The notes below the pieces were generated by a model. The model did no database searches, was not told the DNA's origin, and saw only the letters and a program-made list of their open reading frames with translations. From contig NZ_CP044344.1 in assembly GCF_008761635.1 (NCBI RefSeq), positions 2,604,001 through 2,668,000 of the forward strand: a stretch of 64,000 bases of DNA, given 5' to 3'. The translations under genes and the position numbers were made by a program. The DNA is from Nocardioides cynanchi. Its GTDB lineage: Bacteria > Actinomycetota > Actinomycetes > Propionibacteriales > Nocardioidaceae. Each line of letters opens with the position of its first letter. The first letter of the stretch is position 1. This document shows positions 41,936 to 51,028 of the stretch, one piece after another.

Positions 41936-42657
41936 GACGCCCTCCTCTCCGCGGCGTCCACCAAAGCCAGGAACGCGCTCTCCATGTCGTCGGTGTGCGT
42001 GGTCTCGAGGATCCGGGCGGGGGTGTCGTCGGCGATGATCCGGCCGCGCCGCATCAGCAGGAGCCGGTCGCAGCGCTCAGCCTCGTCCATCACGTGGCTC
42101 GACACGAACACGGCGGCGCCGTCGTCGGCCAACCGGTGGAACAGCGTCCACAGCTCACGGCGCAGGACGGGGTCGAGGCCCACCGTGGGCTCGTCCAGCA
42201 CGAGCACGTCGGGCGTCCCGAGCAACGCGACGGCAAGGCTCGCCCGCGACAGCTGGCCGCCGCTCAGCCGTCCGACCACCTGGTCGGCGTGGTCGGCCAG
42301 GTCCACCCGCTCGATCGCCTCGGTCACCGAGGCGCGGTCGGCGCCGAGCACGCGGGCGAAGAACAGGAGGTTCTCGCGGACCGTGAGGTCCGCGTAGATG
42401 CTCGGAGCCTGGGTGACGTAGCCGATCCGGTGGCGAAGCGCCTTGCTGCCGGCCTCGACCCCGTCGATGGTCACGCTGCCCGACCGCACCTGCTGCACCC
42501 CGACCAGCGACCGCATCAGGGTGCTCTTGCCGCAGCCGCTGGGCCCGAGCAGGCCGGTGACCGTGCCTCGCGCGATGCTCAGGTCGAGCCCGTCCAGGAC
42601 CCGTCGAGCACCGCGCACCACCACCAGCGCCCGGATCTCCACCGCGTTATTCATCAT
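41932..42657 (-). CDS. ABC transporter ATP-binding protein
   Basis: ATPase subunit for the downstream permease, 241 residues. Walker A is GPSGCGKST (about 37-45), the signature is RLSGGQLSRASLA, Walker B is VLVLDEPTVGLD, and the switch His is in VFVSSHVMDEAE. I chose ATG at 42655-42657 because a good promoter (TTGACG-N18-ACAATT) puts its transcription start right there, giving a leaderless mRNA; upstream in-frame codons precede the promoter's -10. An ATTCA-N8-TGAAT palindrome overlaps the start. Follows the TetR gene by 60 nt. Confidence 0.92.
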   Translation of the reverse strand: MMNNAVEIRALVVVRGARRVLDGLDLSIARGTVTGLLGPSGCGKSTLMRSLVGVQQVRSGSVTIDGVEAGSKALRHRIGYVTQAPSIYADLTVRENLLFFARVLGADRASVTEAIERVDLADHADQVVGRLSGGQLSRASLAVALLGTPDVLVLDEPTVGLDPVLRRELWTLFHRLADDGAAVFVSSHVMDEAERCDRLLLMRRGRIIADDTPARILETTHTDDMESAFLALVDAAERRAS

Positions 42658-42693
42658 GTGTTGAATTGTTCTCCCGCGTTGCCGGTACGTCAA
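42649..42693 (-). promoter_or_regulatory. Promoter and start-site palindrome of the ABC exporter
   Basis: On the minus strand TTGACG (42688-42693) and ACAATT (42664-42669) form a -35/-10 pair with an 18-nt spacer. ATTCA (42649-42653) and TGAAT (42662-42666) are arms of an 18-bp palindrome that covers the -10 end and both candidate start codons. It is a plausible binding site for the TetR regulator encoded just upstream, an inference from position. Confidence 0.55.
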
Positions 42694-42717
42694 CGGGCCG
42701 AACGTCCCGGCTCGGGC

Positions 42718-43314
42718 TCAGGGGAGATCTCCGGTGAGGTAGCGCTGGACGGTCGGGGCGTACGCCGCGACGAGGGCGTCGGCCGGCATCGAGGCGATCG
42801 GCTCCAGCTCCAGGACGTAGCGGCTCAGGATGATGCCGAGCATCTGACTGGCCACCAGCGACATCCGCAGCTCGGGCCGGTCGAGGGCCAGCGCCCGGCC
42901 CACGGGGAGCAGCACCACCGGCAGGAAGCCGTCGCGCATCAGGTGGCCCGCGGTCGGGTCCAACAGGGTGCGGGCGAGCGCGACGAACACCGGAGTGTTG
43001 GCCGGGTCGTCCCAGACCCCGATGAACACGCGCAGCACCCGCTCGCCGGCGCCGTCGGCCCCGTCGGCCAAGGCAGGGGCGATTGCCACGCGCGGGTCGA
43101 CGGGGAGCTCGAGCGCGGCGACGAACAGGTCGTCCTTGGTGCCGAAGTAGTGGTGGACCAGGGCCGCGTCGACCCCGGCCAGCGCAGCGATGCCGCGGAT
43201 CGTCGTACCGGCGAAGCCCTTGTCGGCGAACGACGTGCGGGCCGCGGCCAGGATCACGGCACGGGTGTCGGGCGCTCCTGGTCGTCGACCTCGAGGCGCG
43301 GAGCCGACGCTCAC
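42718..43314 (-). CDS. TetR-family transcriptional regulator
   Basis: A 198-residue TetR regulator. The N-terminal DNA-binding domain runs about 17-65 (ILAAARTSFADKGFAGTTIRGIAALAGVDAALVHHYFGTKDDLF, given here in two overlapping family blocks: helix 1 and the HTH), followed by a helical ligand domain with no recognised binding site. The GTG at 43312-43314 overlaps the stop of the sugar-isomerase gene by GTGA. Its likely target is the ABC exporter encoded immediately downstream, whose promoter carries a palindrome. Confidence 0.88.
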   Translation of the reverse strand: MSVGSAPRGRRPGAPDTRAVILAAARTSFADKGFAGTTIRGIAALAGVDAALVHHYFGTKDDLFVAALELPVDPRVAIAPALADGADGAGERVLRVFIGVWDDPANTPVFVALARTLLDPTAGHLMRDGFLPVVLLPVGRALALDRPELRMSLVASQMLGIILSRYVLELEPIASMPADALVAAYAPTVQRYLTGDLP

Positions 43315-44096
43315 GACGAGGTCACGAAGTGCTCGCGAGCGAACTCCAGCGACTCCCTCAGGTCGGCCTCGCGCTCCTCACGGTTGCCGGCCCGACGGGT
43401 GTTGATCTCCAGCACGATGTGGCCGTCGAACCCCTGCCCGGCCAGGTGCCGCAGGAAGCCTGCGGCGTCCATGGCACCGCGGCCGGGGACGAGGTGCTCG
43501 TCCTTCGCCGAGCCGGACCCGTCGGTCAGGTGCACGTGCCGCAGCCGCGCTCCGAGCCGCTGGGCCATCTCGACCACGGGCGACCCCGCGATGGCCGCGT
43601 GCGAGAGGTCGACCGTGGTGTTGGCGTAGTTCTCCGCCGACGGGTCCCAGCCCGGCACGTAGACCTCGACGCCACGACGTGCCGAGGCGCGCCACGGATA
43701 CATGTTCTCGACCGCGAACGCGATGCCGGTCGACTCCTCCAGGGCCGCGATGCCGTTGACGAAGCCGGCGGCGTAGTCCCGCTGCCACCGGAACGGCGGG
43801 TGCACGACGACCACGTCCGCGCCGACCGCGTGCGCCATCTCGGCGGACCGCTCGAGCTTGCCCCAGGGGTCGGTGCCCCAGACCCGCTGGGTGAACAGCA
43901 GGCAGGGCGAGTGGATCGCGCAGACCTTGAGACCGTGGTGGTCGGAGAGCTGCTTGACCGCCGAGGTCTGCTGGCTGAGCGCGTCGATCCCGACCATCAC
44001 CTCGACCGCGTCGTAGCCCAGCGACGACGCGTAGGCGAACGCGTGCGCGCTCGACTCGGGGTAGACCGACGCGGTGGAGAGGGCGATCAGCGCCAC
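43311..44096 (-). CDS. Sugar phosphate isomerase/epimerase-like TIM-barrel protein
   Basis: Xylose-isomerase-like TIM-barrel protein (AP endonuclease family 2 fold), 261 residues. Metal-binding-type positions are visible: VHPPFRWQ, AVENMYP, TVDLSHAAIAG, RHVHLTDGSG and HIVLEINTRR. Substrate unknown. GTG at 44094-44096 starts 1 nt after the ppx stop. The ppx-isomerase pair is conserved in M. tuberculosis (Rv0496 and Rv0498, from memory), so it is a long-standing partnership without a defined function. Confidence 0.85.
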   Translation of the reverse strand: MALIALSTASVYPESSAHAFAYASSLGYDAVEVMVGIDALSQQTSAVKQLSDHHGLKVCAIHSPCLLFTQRVWGTDPWGKLERSAEMAHAVGADVVVVHPPFRWQRDYAAGFVNGIAALEESTGIAFAVENMYPWRASARRGVEVYVPGWDPSAENYANTTVDLSHAAIAGSPVVEMAQRLGARLRHVHLTDGSGSAKDEHLVPGRGAMDAAGFLRHLAGQGFDGHIVLEINTRRAGNREEREADLRESLEFAREHFVTSS

Positions 44097-44097
44097 G

Positions 44098-45027
44098 TCA
44101 GGTCGCCGCGATCTGGTCGAGCCGCTCGAGGATGACGCCTTCCCGCAGCGCCCAGGGGCAGATCTGGAGCGCCTCCAGGCCGAAGATGTCCATCACGGCC
44201 TCGGCCACCAGTGCGCCGGGGACGATCTGGTGGGTCCGGCTCGGAGAGACGCCGGGCAGCTCCGCGAGGTCGTCGGCGGACATGTCGACCAGCTTGGGGA
44301 TCCACTTCTGGAGGTCGCGCTGCGAGAGCACCCGCTCGACCAGCGGCCCCTCGTCGGACGAGGCGGCCCCGCAGATGCGGGCCAGCGAGCGGAACGTCTT
44401 CGACGTCGCTGCCGCCATGTCCGGCGTCCCGCCCCGGAGCAGGTGGCCGGCGTCGCGGGCGATGTCGGCCCGGATCTTCTTGCGCAGCTCGCGCAGGCCC
44501 TTCTCGCCGGGGTTGCCGTCGCGGAAGTGCTCGCGGGCCAGCCGGGCGGCCCCGATCGGCAGCGACCACGCGACATCCGGCTCCTCGTCGGCGCCACCGG
44601 CGATCTCCAGGGAACCGCCACCGATGTCGAAGACGGCGAGCCGTCCGGCGGACCAGCCGAACCAGCGTCGTACGGCGAGGAAGGTGAGCCGGGCCTCGTC
44701 CTCGCCGGGCAGGACCGCGATCCGGACCCCGGTCTCGTCGGCCACGTGGTCCAGCACGGCGTCGCAGTTGTCGGCGTCGCGTACCGCCGAGGTGGCGAAG
44801 CCCAGCATGTCCTGGGCGCCCTTGTCCTCGGCGACCACGACCGCGTCGGCGACGAACTTGGTCAGGGCCTTGATCCCGCCCTTGCTGACCTCACCCTCCT
44901 CGAGGTGTTCGGCGAGGCGCAGCGGCTCCTTGTGGGAGTACGCCGGGAGCGGTGCCGCACCGCGGTGGGCATCCACCACCAGGAGGTGGCCGGTGTTGGA
45001 GCCGATGTCGAGGACGCCGAGGCGCAT
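44098..45027 (-). CDS. ppx: Ppx/GppA family phosphatase
   Basis: Exopolyphosphatase/pppGpp phosphohydrolase family, 309 residues, ASKHA fold. The phosphate-binding loop is [14 protein letters not shown] (about 5-18), with [12 protein letters not shown] and the second loop [14 protein letters not shown] (about 130-143). It may hydrolyse polyphosphate or (p)ppGpp; sequence alone does not decide. The ATG at 45025-45027 has TAGATT 6 nt upstream (leaderless) and the gene diverges from a Cys-rich protein gene that has the same leaderless arrangement. First gene of the ppx-isomerase-TetR series. Confidence 0.9.
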   Translation of the reverse strand: MRLGVLDIGSNTGHLLVVDAHRGAAPLPAYSHKEPLRLAEHLEEGEVSKGGIKALTKFVADAVVVAEDKGAQDMLGFATSAVRDADNCDAVLDHVADETGVRIAVLPGEDEARLTFLAVRRWFGWSAGRLAVFDIGGGSLEIAGGADEEPDVAWSLPIGAARLAREHFRDGNPGEKGLRELRKKIRADIARDAGHLLRGGTPDMAAATSKTFRSLARICGAASSDEGPLVERVLSQRDLQKWIPKLVDMSADDLAELPGVSPSRTHQIVPGALVAEAVMDIFGLEALQICPWALREGVILERLDQIAAT

Positions 45028-45070
45028 GGGTCGAATCTAGCGGCACCCCGGGCGCCCGTAGGCTGGCGCG

Positions 45071-45832
45071 GTGCCCGAAGTCGACCTGGTGTTCCCCCGT
45101 GCCTACGTGGAGTTCCCCGACCCGGCCGAGCCCGGACAGGTGTTCCGCTGCGACCTGACCTGGCTGACCTCGCGCTACACCTGCATCTTCGGCCAGGGCT
45201 GCCGGGGCATCTACGCCGACGCCCCCGACACCGGCTGCTGCACCCTCGGCGCGCACTTCGCGGACAAGGACGACGAGCGCCGGGTCGCGTCGTTCGTCGC
45301 CGAGCTCACACCGGAGCAGTGGCAGTTCCGACCGCAGGGGAAGGTCCGCAAGGCCGACTGGGTCGAGACCGACGACGAGGGCGCACGCAAGACGTTGGTC
45401 GTCGAGCACGACGGGCAGTCGGCGTGCGTCTTCCACAACCGCGCGGACTTCGGCACCGGCGCCGGCTGCGCCCTGCACGGACTGGCCCTCCAGCAGGGTC
45501 GCAACCCGCTGGAGACCAAGCCCGACGTGTGCTGGCAGCTGCCGATCCGGCGCACCTTCCGCACCGTCGAGCGGCCCGACGAGACGTCGTACTCCGAGGT
45601 CACGATCGGCGAGTACGACCGGCGGGGCTGGGGCCCCGGAGGCCACGACCTCGACTGGTACTGCTCGGGCAACACCGAGGCGCACGTGGGCCGCGACGCC
45701 CTCTACGTGACCAACGAGCCCGAGCTGGTCGAGCTCATGGGCCGCCCGGCGTACGACGTGCTGGTCACCCATTGCGAGGCCCATCTGGCCGCCCGGCGAC
45801 CCCTGGCCCTGCACCCGGCCGACCCCCGCTAG
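45071..45832 (+). CDS. Conserved Cys-rich protein (possible metal-binding, YkgJ/DUF3109-like)
   Basis: Unassigned 253-residue cytoplasmic protein. It has clustered Cys: [22 protein letters not shown] and then [11 protein letters not shown] in the first 60 residues, then [22 protein letters not shown] and WYCSG further on. The spacing of Cys with GCALHGLAL recalls the YkgJ/DUF3109 Cys-cluster proteins that may hold zinc or an Fe-S cluster. GTG at 45071 has TAGGCT 6 nt upstream. It is divergent from ppx, with -10 elements only 19 bp apart. A GGGGG-AAT-CCCC hairpin follows the stop. Function unknown. Confidence 0.72.
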   Translation: MPEVDLVFPRAYVEFPDPAEPGQVFRCDLTWLTSRYTCIFGQGCRGIYADAPDTGCCTLGAHFADKDDERRVASFVAELTPEQWQFRPQGKVRKADWVETDDEGARKTLVVEHDGQSACVFHNRADFGTGAGCALHGLALQQGRNPLETKPDVCWQLPIRRTFRTVERPDETSYSEVTIGEYDRRGWGPGGHDLDWYCSGNTEAHVGRDALYVTNEPELVELMGRPAYDVLVTHCEAHLAARRPLALHPADPR

Positions 45833-45925
45833 GGGGAATCCCCGCATCCCCGCGACCTATCTCGATGTCAAGAAAACCCGACCCCCGTGTCCGATCCGGC
45901 GGACGCGTTGGCGCAGAATGCGGGC

Positions 45926-46564
45926 ATGCGCCTGGACCACCTCTCCTACGCCGCCGGCCCTGACGGACTCGCCGGGACCGCCGAGCGCATCGGCAAGCTG
46001 CTCGGGCGTCAGTTCGTCGACGGTGGTGTCCACCCCCGCTTCGGGACCCGCAACCGCGTGCTGCCGCTGGCCGGCCACACCTACCTCGAGGTGGTCGAGG
46101 TGCTCGACCACCCGGCCTCCGACAAGGCCCCCTTCGGCCAGGCCGTCCGGGCCCGGTCCGCGGCCGGTGGCGGCTGGCTGGGCTGGGTCGTCGCCGTCGA
46201 CGACATCACCAAGGTGGAGAAGCGGCTCGGTCGCGAGGCCGCCCCGGGCAACCGGCACCGCCCCGACGGCACCGAGCTGAAGTGGAAGCAGATCGGCATC
46301 AACGGCCTGATCTCCGACCCCCAGCTGCCGTTCTTCATCCAGTGGGAGAGCCCCGACGAGCTGCACCCGTCGGCGGGCGCCGACGGGGAGTACTCCCTGG
46401 CCTGCCTGGAGATCGCGGGCGACCCGCACCGCGTCAGCGAGTGGCTGGGCCACACCGTCGAGGCTCCGCTGGAGGACGTCAAGGTCGAGTGGGTCGCCCC
46501 GCACGGCACCCCCGGCATCATCGCCGCCCAGTTCCAGACCCCGCACGGCCTGGTCCGGGTCTGA
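45926..46564 (+). CDS. VOC-family (glyoxalase-like) protein
   Basis: A 212-residue protein of the glyoxalase/bleomycin-resistance (VOC) superfamily, Glyoxalase_3-like. It opens with MRLDHLSYAAGPDGL and has FVDGGVHPRFGTRNRVLPL and LAGHTYLEVVEVLDH, the usual beta-alpha-beta pattern with His and Glu ligands. Substrate unknown. I chose ATG at 45926 (CAGAAT 6 nt upstream) over an in-frame start 13 codons earlier. A near-palindrome TCTCGATGTCAAGA (45860-45873) lies upstream and could be an operator. It may be co-transcribed with the methyltransferase 26 nt downstream. Confidence 0.8.
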   Translation: MRLDHLSYAAGPDGLAGTAERIGKLLGRQFVDGGVHPRFGTRNRVLPLAGHTYLEVVEVLDHPASDKAPFGQAVRARSAAGGGWLGWVVAVDDITKVEKRLGREAAPGNRHRPDGTELKWKQIGINGLISDPQLPFFIQWESPDELHPSAGADGEYSLACLEIAGDPHRVSEWLGHTVEAPLEDVKVEWVAPHGTPGIIAAQFQTPHGLVRV

Positions 46565-46590
46565 CGCCCCCGCCACCGATCCCCGGGGCC

Positions 46591-47265
46591 GTGCCCAGCC
46601 CCAACATCTGGGAGCACCCGGCCACCTACGAGCTGGAGAACCACGCGGTCGACCGCGAGGGTCGGCTCGAGGCGGCGATGCGGTCGCTGGCCGACTGGCA
46701 CGGGCGGGTGGTGCTCGACCTCGGGTGCGGCAGCGGTTTCCACCTGCCGCGGTTCGCCGCCTCGGCGTCGCACGTGTACGGCGTGGAGCCGCATCCCGGG
46801 CTGGTGCGCCTGGCCGCACGTCGTACCCGGTCCCTGGGGAACGTGTCGGTGCTCGCGGGGACCGCCCAGGAGGTGCCGCTGCCGGACCACTCGGTGGACG
46901 TGGTCCATGCCCGCTGGGCCTACTTCTTCGGGCCCGGCTGCGAGCCCGGGCTGGCCGAGCTCGACCGCGTCGCACGACGTGGGGGCACGGCGTTCGTGAT
47001 CGACAACGACGCGACCCGGTCGACGTTCGGAGCCTGGTTCCGACTCGGCTACCCGCAGGTCGACCCGGTGGCCGTGGAGCGCTTCTGGTCGACCCGGGGC
47101 TGGCGTCGGACGCCGGTGGACGTCGGGTGGAGCTTCGACAGCCGGGCCGACCTCGAGGCGGTGGTCCGGATCGAGTTCACCCCCGCGACGGCCGAGCAGA
47201 TCCTGGCCGGGCACGAGGGCACCACCGTCGACTACGCGGTCAACCTCTGGTCGAGGGACTTCTGA
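46591..47265 (+). CDS. Class I SAM-dependent methyltransferase
   Basis: A 224-residue methyltransferase of the Methyltransf_11 type: VVLDLGCGSGFHLPRFA is motif I (about 40-56), YGVEPHPGLVRLAARR is motif II, and the region VLAGTAQEVPLPDHSVDVVHARWAYFFG carries the later motifs (given here as two consecutive blocks). Substrate unknown. GTG at 46591 (VPSPNIWEHPATYELEN) is chosen; no strong ribosome site is seen, and CTG at 46561-46563 is unlikely. It converges with the LacI gene, whose stop is 4 nt past its own. Confidence 0.8.
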   Translation: MPSPNIWEHPATYELENHAVDREGRLEAAMRSLADWHGRVVLDLGCGSGFHLPRFAASASHVYGVEPHPGLVRLAARRTRSLGNVSVLAGTAQEVPLPDHSVDVVHARWAYFFGPGCEPGLAELDRVARRGGTAFVIDNDATRSTFGAWFRLGYPQVDPVAVERFWSTRGWRRTPVDVGWSFDSRADLEAVVRIEFTPATAEQILAGHEGTTVDYAVNLWSRDF

Positions 47266-47269
47266 GCGG

Positions 47270-48301
47270 TCAGCCGGAGCTGCCACGCACGGCGAGCGTG
47301 GGGGCCAGCAGCACGCCCGGCCCGGTGACCGGCGGCGTGGAGAGCAGGCCTTCCAGCGCCTGGACGATCTCGACCGCCACCTGCTCCAGCGGCTGCCGGA
47401 CCGAGGTGATCCCGCCCGGCACGACCTGGGCGACCTGCGAGTCGTCGAAGCCGACCACGGCGATGTCGGGACCCCAGGCGAGGCCGCGGTCGCCGAGGGT
47501 GTGCAGCACACCCATGGCCAGGGTGTCGGAGGCGCAGACGAACGCGGTCGGCCGCGCCTCGTCGAGGAGCACGGCCGCGGCCTCGCGCCCGCTGGCCACG
47601 GTGTCCTCGACCCGGGAGGCCAGCCCGGTGGTGGGCAGGTCGCGGGCGTGCAGGGCGCGGGTCCATCCGGCGCGCCGGTCCTCGCCGATGAAGGAGTCCT
47701 TGCGCCAGCCGATCCAGGCGATCCGGGTGTGGCCCTTGTCGAGGAGGTGGTTGGTGGCCAGCTCGGTGCCGGCGGCGCCGTCGACGTCGACCCAGGCGTG
47801 GGTGGCCTCGGGGTTGTCCCACGGTCGGCCGAACGCGACGAACGGCGCCCGGTGGTCGGTCAGCCAGGCGACCTGCGGGTTGCCGAGGTAGGTGTCGGTG
47901 ACGATGAACGCGTCGACGGCGGTCGAGCGCAGCAGGTCGTCGTACCCCCCGATCGGGTCGTCGTTGGTGCCGGCGAAGAGCAGCAGGTGGTAGCCGCTCT
48001 CACCGGTGTGCTCGACCAGCGTGTGCACGAAGCGGTCCATCGCGGCGTTCGCGGTGCCCTCCTGCGCGGAGTTGAACTTCATCCCGATCAGGTGCGTGGC
48101 GCGGGTGCGCAGGTTGCGGGCGGCGCGGTTGGGCAGGTAGCCGAGCTCGGAGATCGCCTCCTGCACGCGGGCCAGGGTGTCGGGGCGCAGGAGCTCGGGG
48201 TTGTTGACGGCGTTGGAGACGGTCTGCCGCGAGACCCCCGCCAGCTCGGCGACGTCGGCGAGGGTCGGCGGACTCAGCGCGACGCGTCCCGACCAGGCCA
48301 T
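47270..48301 (-). CDS. LacI-family transcriptional regulator
   Basis: A 343-residue regulator with an N-terminal LacI HTH (LADVAELAGVSRQTVSNAVN, about 14-33) and hinge (ELGYLPNRAARNLRTRAT), then a periplasmic-binding-protein-like sensor domain (GYHLLLFAGTNDDPI; AFVCASDTLAMGVLHTLG; VVGFDDSQVAQVVPGG). It should respond to a sugar, but no sugar transport or catabolic gene is adjacent. ATG at 48299-48301 has GAGGGGG upstream. A TTGATCGATCCAA near-palindrome (48315-48327) just upstream is a candidate operator for autoregulation. Confidence 0.88.
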   Translation of the reverse strand: MAWSGRVALSPPTLADVAELAGVSRQTVSNAVNNPELLRPDTLARVQEAISELGYLPNRAARNLRTRATHLIGMKFNSAQEGTANAAMDRFVHTLVEHTGESGYHLLLFAGTNDDPIGGYDDLLRSTAVDAFIVTDTYLGNPQVAWLTDHRAPFVAFGRPWDNPEATHAWVDVDGAAGTELATNHLLDKGHTRIAWIGWRKDSFIGEDRRAGWTRALHARDLPTTGLASRVEDTVASGREAAAVLLDEARPTAFVCASDTLAMGVLHTLGDRGLAWGPDIAVVGFDDSQVAQVVPGGITSVRQPLEQVAVEIVQALEGLLSTPPVTGPGVLLAPTLAVRGSSG

Positions 48302-48472
48302 CGTGGTCCCCCTCTTGATCGATCCAACGGTGAGGATAGCGTCCGTGATCCCCCGGGCCGACCGGCACACCCATCGGGGGGTACGGCGTGCCGGCCACTC
48401 CCCGGACCCTCCCGGCGGCGCGCCGCGACCGCCGGGCCGGCCCTGTCGGCGGCGCCGTCTAGCGTTCGCCCC

Positions 48473-49885
48473 ATGTCCAAGACCGTCCGGCCCTCCTATC
48501 TCTGCTCCGAGTGCGGCTGGGCGTCCCCCCAGTGGGTCGGGCGGTGCGGCGAGTGCCAGGCGTGGGGCTCGGTGGCCGAGTCGGCGGCGGCCCGGCCGCA
48601 GCGGGCCGAGGCGGGGCCGGTCAGCAGCGCCGCGGTGCCGATCGCCCAGGTCTCGGTCCATTCGTCGGCGTTCCGCAGCAGCGGGGTGCCCGAGCTCGAC
48701 CGGGTGCTCGGGGGCGGGCTGGTGCCCGGCGCGGCGATCCTGCTGGCCGGCGAGCCGGGGGTCGGCAAGAGCACCCTGCTGCTCGAGGTGGCCGCGCAGA
48801 CCGCGCGCTACCAGCGCCGCACCCTCTACGTCACCGGCGAGGAGTCCGCCTCCCAGGTGCGGCTGCGCGCCGACCGCACCGGCGGGGTCCACGACGAGCT
48901 CTACCTCGCGGCCGAGACCGACCTCGGCGCGATCCTCACCCACGTCGAGCAGGTGCGGCCCGAGGTGCTGGTCGTCGACTCGATCCAGACCATCGGGGCC
49001 GCGAGCCTGGACGGCGTGCCCGGCGGGGTCACCCAGGTCAAGGAGGTCGCGGCCGCCCTGATCCGGGTCGCCAAGACCCGCAACATCACCACGATCATCG
49101 TCGGCCACGTCACCAAGGACGGCTCGATCGCCGGTCCGCGGGTGCTCGAGCACGTCGTGGACGTCGTGCTCCACTTCGAGGGCGATCGCAACTCGCGCTT
49201 CCGGATGGTCCGGGCGATGAAGAACCGCTTCGGCCCGATCGACGAGGTCGGCTGCTTCGACCTGGGCTCCGACGGCATCACCGCCGTCACCGACCCCACC
49301 GGTCTGTTCGTGGAAAACCACGAGCACCGCGTCCCGGGCACCTGCGTCGCGGTCACCATGGAGGGGCGGCGGCCGATGCTGGCCGAGGTCCAGGCCCTGG
49401 TCACCACCAGCTCGCTGGAGCGACCCCGACGCACCACGTCGGGCCTCGACTCGGCCCGCGTGGCCATGGTGCTCGCGGTCCTCCAGCAGCACTGCGGCAT
49501 CGCGCTCCACGCCCGCGACGTGTTCGCCTCGACCGTCGGCGGTGCTCGGCTGACCGAGCCGGCCAGCGACCTCGCGATCGCGATCGCCCTCGCCTCGGCC
49601 GGCACCGGCGCTTCGCCGCCCCGAGGTGTCGTGGCGCTGGGCGAGATCAGCCTGGCCGGCGAGGTGCGCAAGGTGCGCGACCTGCCGCAGCGGGTCAGCG
49701 AGGCGGCGCGGCTGGGGTTCCGGCTGGCGGTGGTGCCCACCTCGTCCACCCGGGGTGCCCCGGCGGCCGAGCGCCGTACCGTCGACGGCCTGACCGTGCT
49801 GGAGACCGGCGACCTCGCCGGCGCCCTGCGGCTGCTCGGGCTGACCCGGAGCGGCAGCCGGGCCACGGGTGACCCTCTAGACTGA
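48473..49885 (+). CDS. radA: DNA repair protein RadA (Sms)
   Basis: RecA-like ATPase that promotes branch migration during recombination repair. The 470-residue protein has a four-Cys zinc finger (C11-x2-C14, C25-x2-C28), Walker A GEPGVGKST (93-101), the RadA-specific KNRFG motif near residue 250, and a C-terminal Lon-protease-like domain (LAEVQALVTTSSL; DVFASTVGGARL). ATG at 48473 is supported by TAGCGT 7 nt upstream; a long open frame continues upstream without conservation. disA follows 40 nt later; both act in DNA-damage checkpoint control in Bacillus, where RadA and DisA interact. Confidence 0.95.
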   Translation: MSKTVRPSYLCSECGWASPQWVGRCGECQAWGSVAESAAARPQRAEAGPVSSAAVPIAQVSVHSSAFRSSGVPELDRVLGGGLVPGAAILLAGEPGVGKSTLLLEVAAQTARYQRRTLYVTGEESASQVRLRADRTGGVHDELYLAAETDLGAILTHVEQVRPEVLVVDSIQTIGAASLDGVPGGVTQVKEVAAALIRVAKTRNITTIIVGHVTKDGSIAGPRVLEHVVDVVLHFEGDRNSRFRMVRAMKNRFGPIDEVGCFDLGSDGITAVTDPTGLFVENHEHRVPGTCVAVTMEGRRPMLAEVQALVTTSSLERPRRTTSGLDSARVAMVLAVLQQHCGIALHARDVFASTVGGARLTEPASDLAIAIALASAGTGASPPRGVVALGEISLAGEVRKVRDLPQRVSEAARLGFRLAVVPTSSTRGAPAAERRTVDGLTVLETGDLAGALRLLGLTRSGSRATGDPLD

Positions 49886-49925
49886 CGCCACGGCCTGGGC
49901 CGTGGACTGACAAAGGGGAACGCCC

Positions 49926-51005
49926 GTGGCTGGCATCGCACCGACCGACGAGATGTTGCGCCTGCGCGCCACCTTGTCGGCGATCGCGCCCGGCACCGCG
50001 CTGCGCGACGGGCTGGAGCGGATCCTGCGCGGGCGCACCGGCGCCCTGATCGTGCTCGGCTCCGACCGGCTGGTCGACTCGATCTGCACCGGAGGGTTCA
50101 CCCTCGACGTGCCGTTCACCGCCACCGGCCTGCGCGAGCTGGCCAAGATGGACGGCGCGATCATCATCGACCGCGACATCACCAAGATCACCCGGGCCGC
50201 GGTCCACCTGATGCCCGACCCGTCGATCCACACCGACGAGACCGGCACCCGCCACCGCACCGCCGACCGGGTGGCCCGACAGACCGGCATCCCGGTGATC
50301 TCGGTGTCCCAGTCGATGCAGATCATCGCCGCCTACGTCGGCGAGAGCCGCCACGTCATCGAGGGGTCCGCGCAGATCCTGTCGCGCGCCAACCAGGCCC
50401 TGGCCACGCTCGAGCGCTACAAGCTCCGGCTCGACGAGGTCTCGGCGACCCTCTCGGCCTTGGAGATCGAGGACCTCGTGACCGTCCGCGACGTCGCCGT
50501 GGTCGCGCAGCGGCTGGAGATGGTGACCCGGATCGCCAGCGAGATCGAGGACTACGTGCTCGAGCTCGGCACCGACGGCCGGTTGCTCTCCCTCCAGCTC
50601 GAGGAGCTGGTGACCGGCGTCGACCAGGAGCGCGAGCTCGTGGTCCGCGACTACCTCCCCTCCGGACGACGCTCCAAGGGCCCCGAGGCCACCCTGGCCC
50701 GGATCGAGGCCCTGTCGGCCACCGACCTGGTCGACCCCGCGGCCGCCTCCCGCGCGCTGGGGCTGGGCGACCACCTCGACGGCGCCGTCGCTCCCCGCGG
50801 CTACCGCCTGCTGGCCAAGGTGCCGCGCCTGCCACCGGCGGTGGTCGAGCGGCTGGTGGACCACTTCGACACCCTCCAGAAGCTGCTCTCGGCCGGGGTG
50901 GACGACCTCCAGGCCGTCGAGGGGGTCGGCGAGCTGCGCGCCCGCAGCGTGCGCGAGGGTCTCTCACGGCTCGCGGAGTCGTCGATCCTCGAGCGCTACG
51001 TCTGA
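49926..51005 (+). CDS. disA: DNA-integrity scanning diadenylate cyclase DisA
   Basis: Makes the second messenger c-di-AMP from two ATP, with activity sensitive to branched DNA. The 359-residue protein has the DAC catalytic motifs DGA (76-78, KMDGAIIID) and RHRT (109-112), a central helical spine (about 145-285) and a C-terminal helix-hairpin-helix DNA-binding region (VDDLQAVEGVGELRARSV). GTG at 49926 has AAAGGGGAA upstream. The radA-disA order is common in actinobacteria and Firmicutes. No ydaO riboswitch or c-di-AMP phosphodiesterase gene was recognised in the window. Confidence 0.95.
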   Translation: MAGIAPTDEMLRLRATLSAIAPGTALRDGLERILRGRTGALIVLGSDRLVDSICTGGFTLDVPFTATGLRELAKMDGAIIIDRDITKITRAAVHLMPDPSIHTDETGTRHRTADRVARQTGIPVISVSQSMQIIAAYVGESRHVIEGSAQILSRANQALATLERYKLRLDEVSATLSALEIEDLVTVRDVAVVAQRLEMVTRIASEIEDYVLELGTDGRLLSLQLEELVTGVDQERELVVRDYLPSGRRSKGPEATLARIEALSATDLVDPAAASRALGLGDHLDGAVAPRGYRLLAKVPRLPPAVVERLVDHFDTLQKLLSAGVDDLQAVEGVGELRARSVREGLSRLAESSILERYV

Positions 51006-51028
51006 CCCGTGGGCGGGGCGCGACGCCG

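Noticed and set aside
45860-45873. TCTCGATGTCAAGA as a known operator before the VOC gene
   Set aside because: It is a near-palindrome with one mismatch that I could not tie to a specific regulator, so it is mentioned only in the gene entry.
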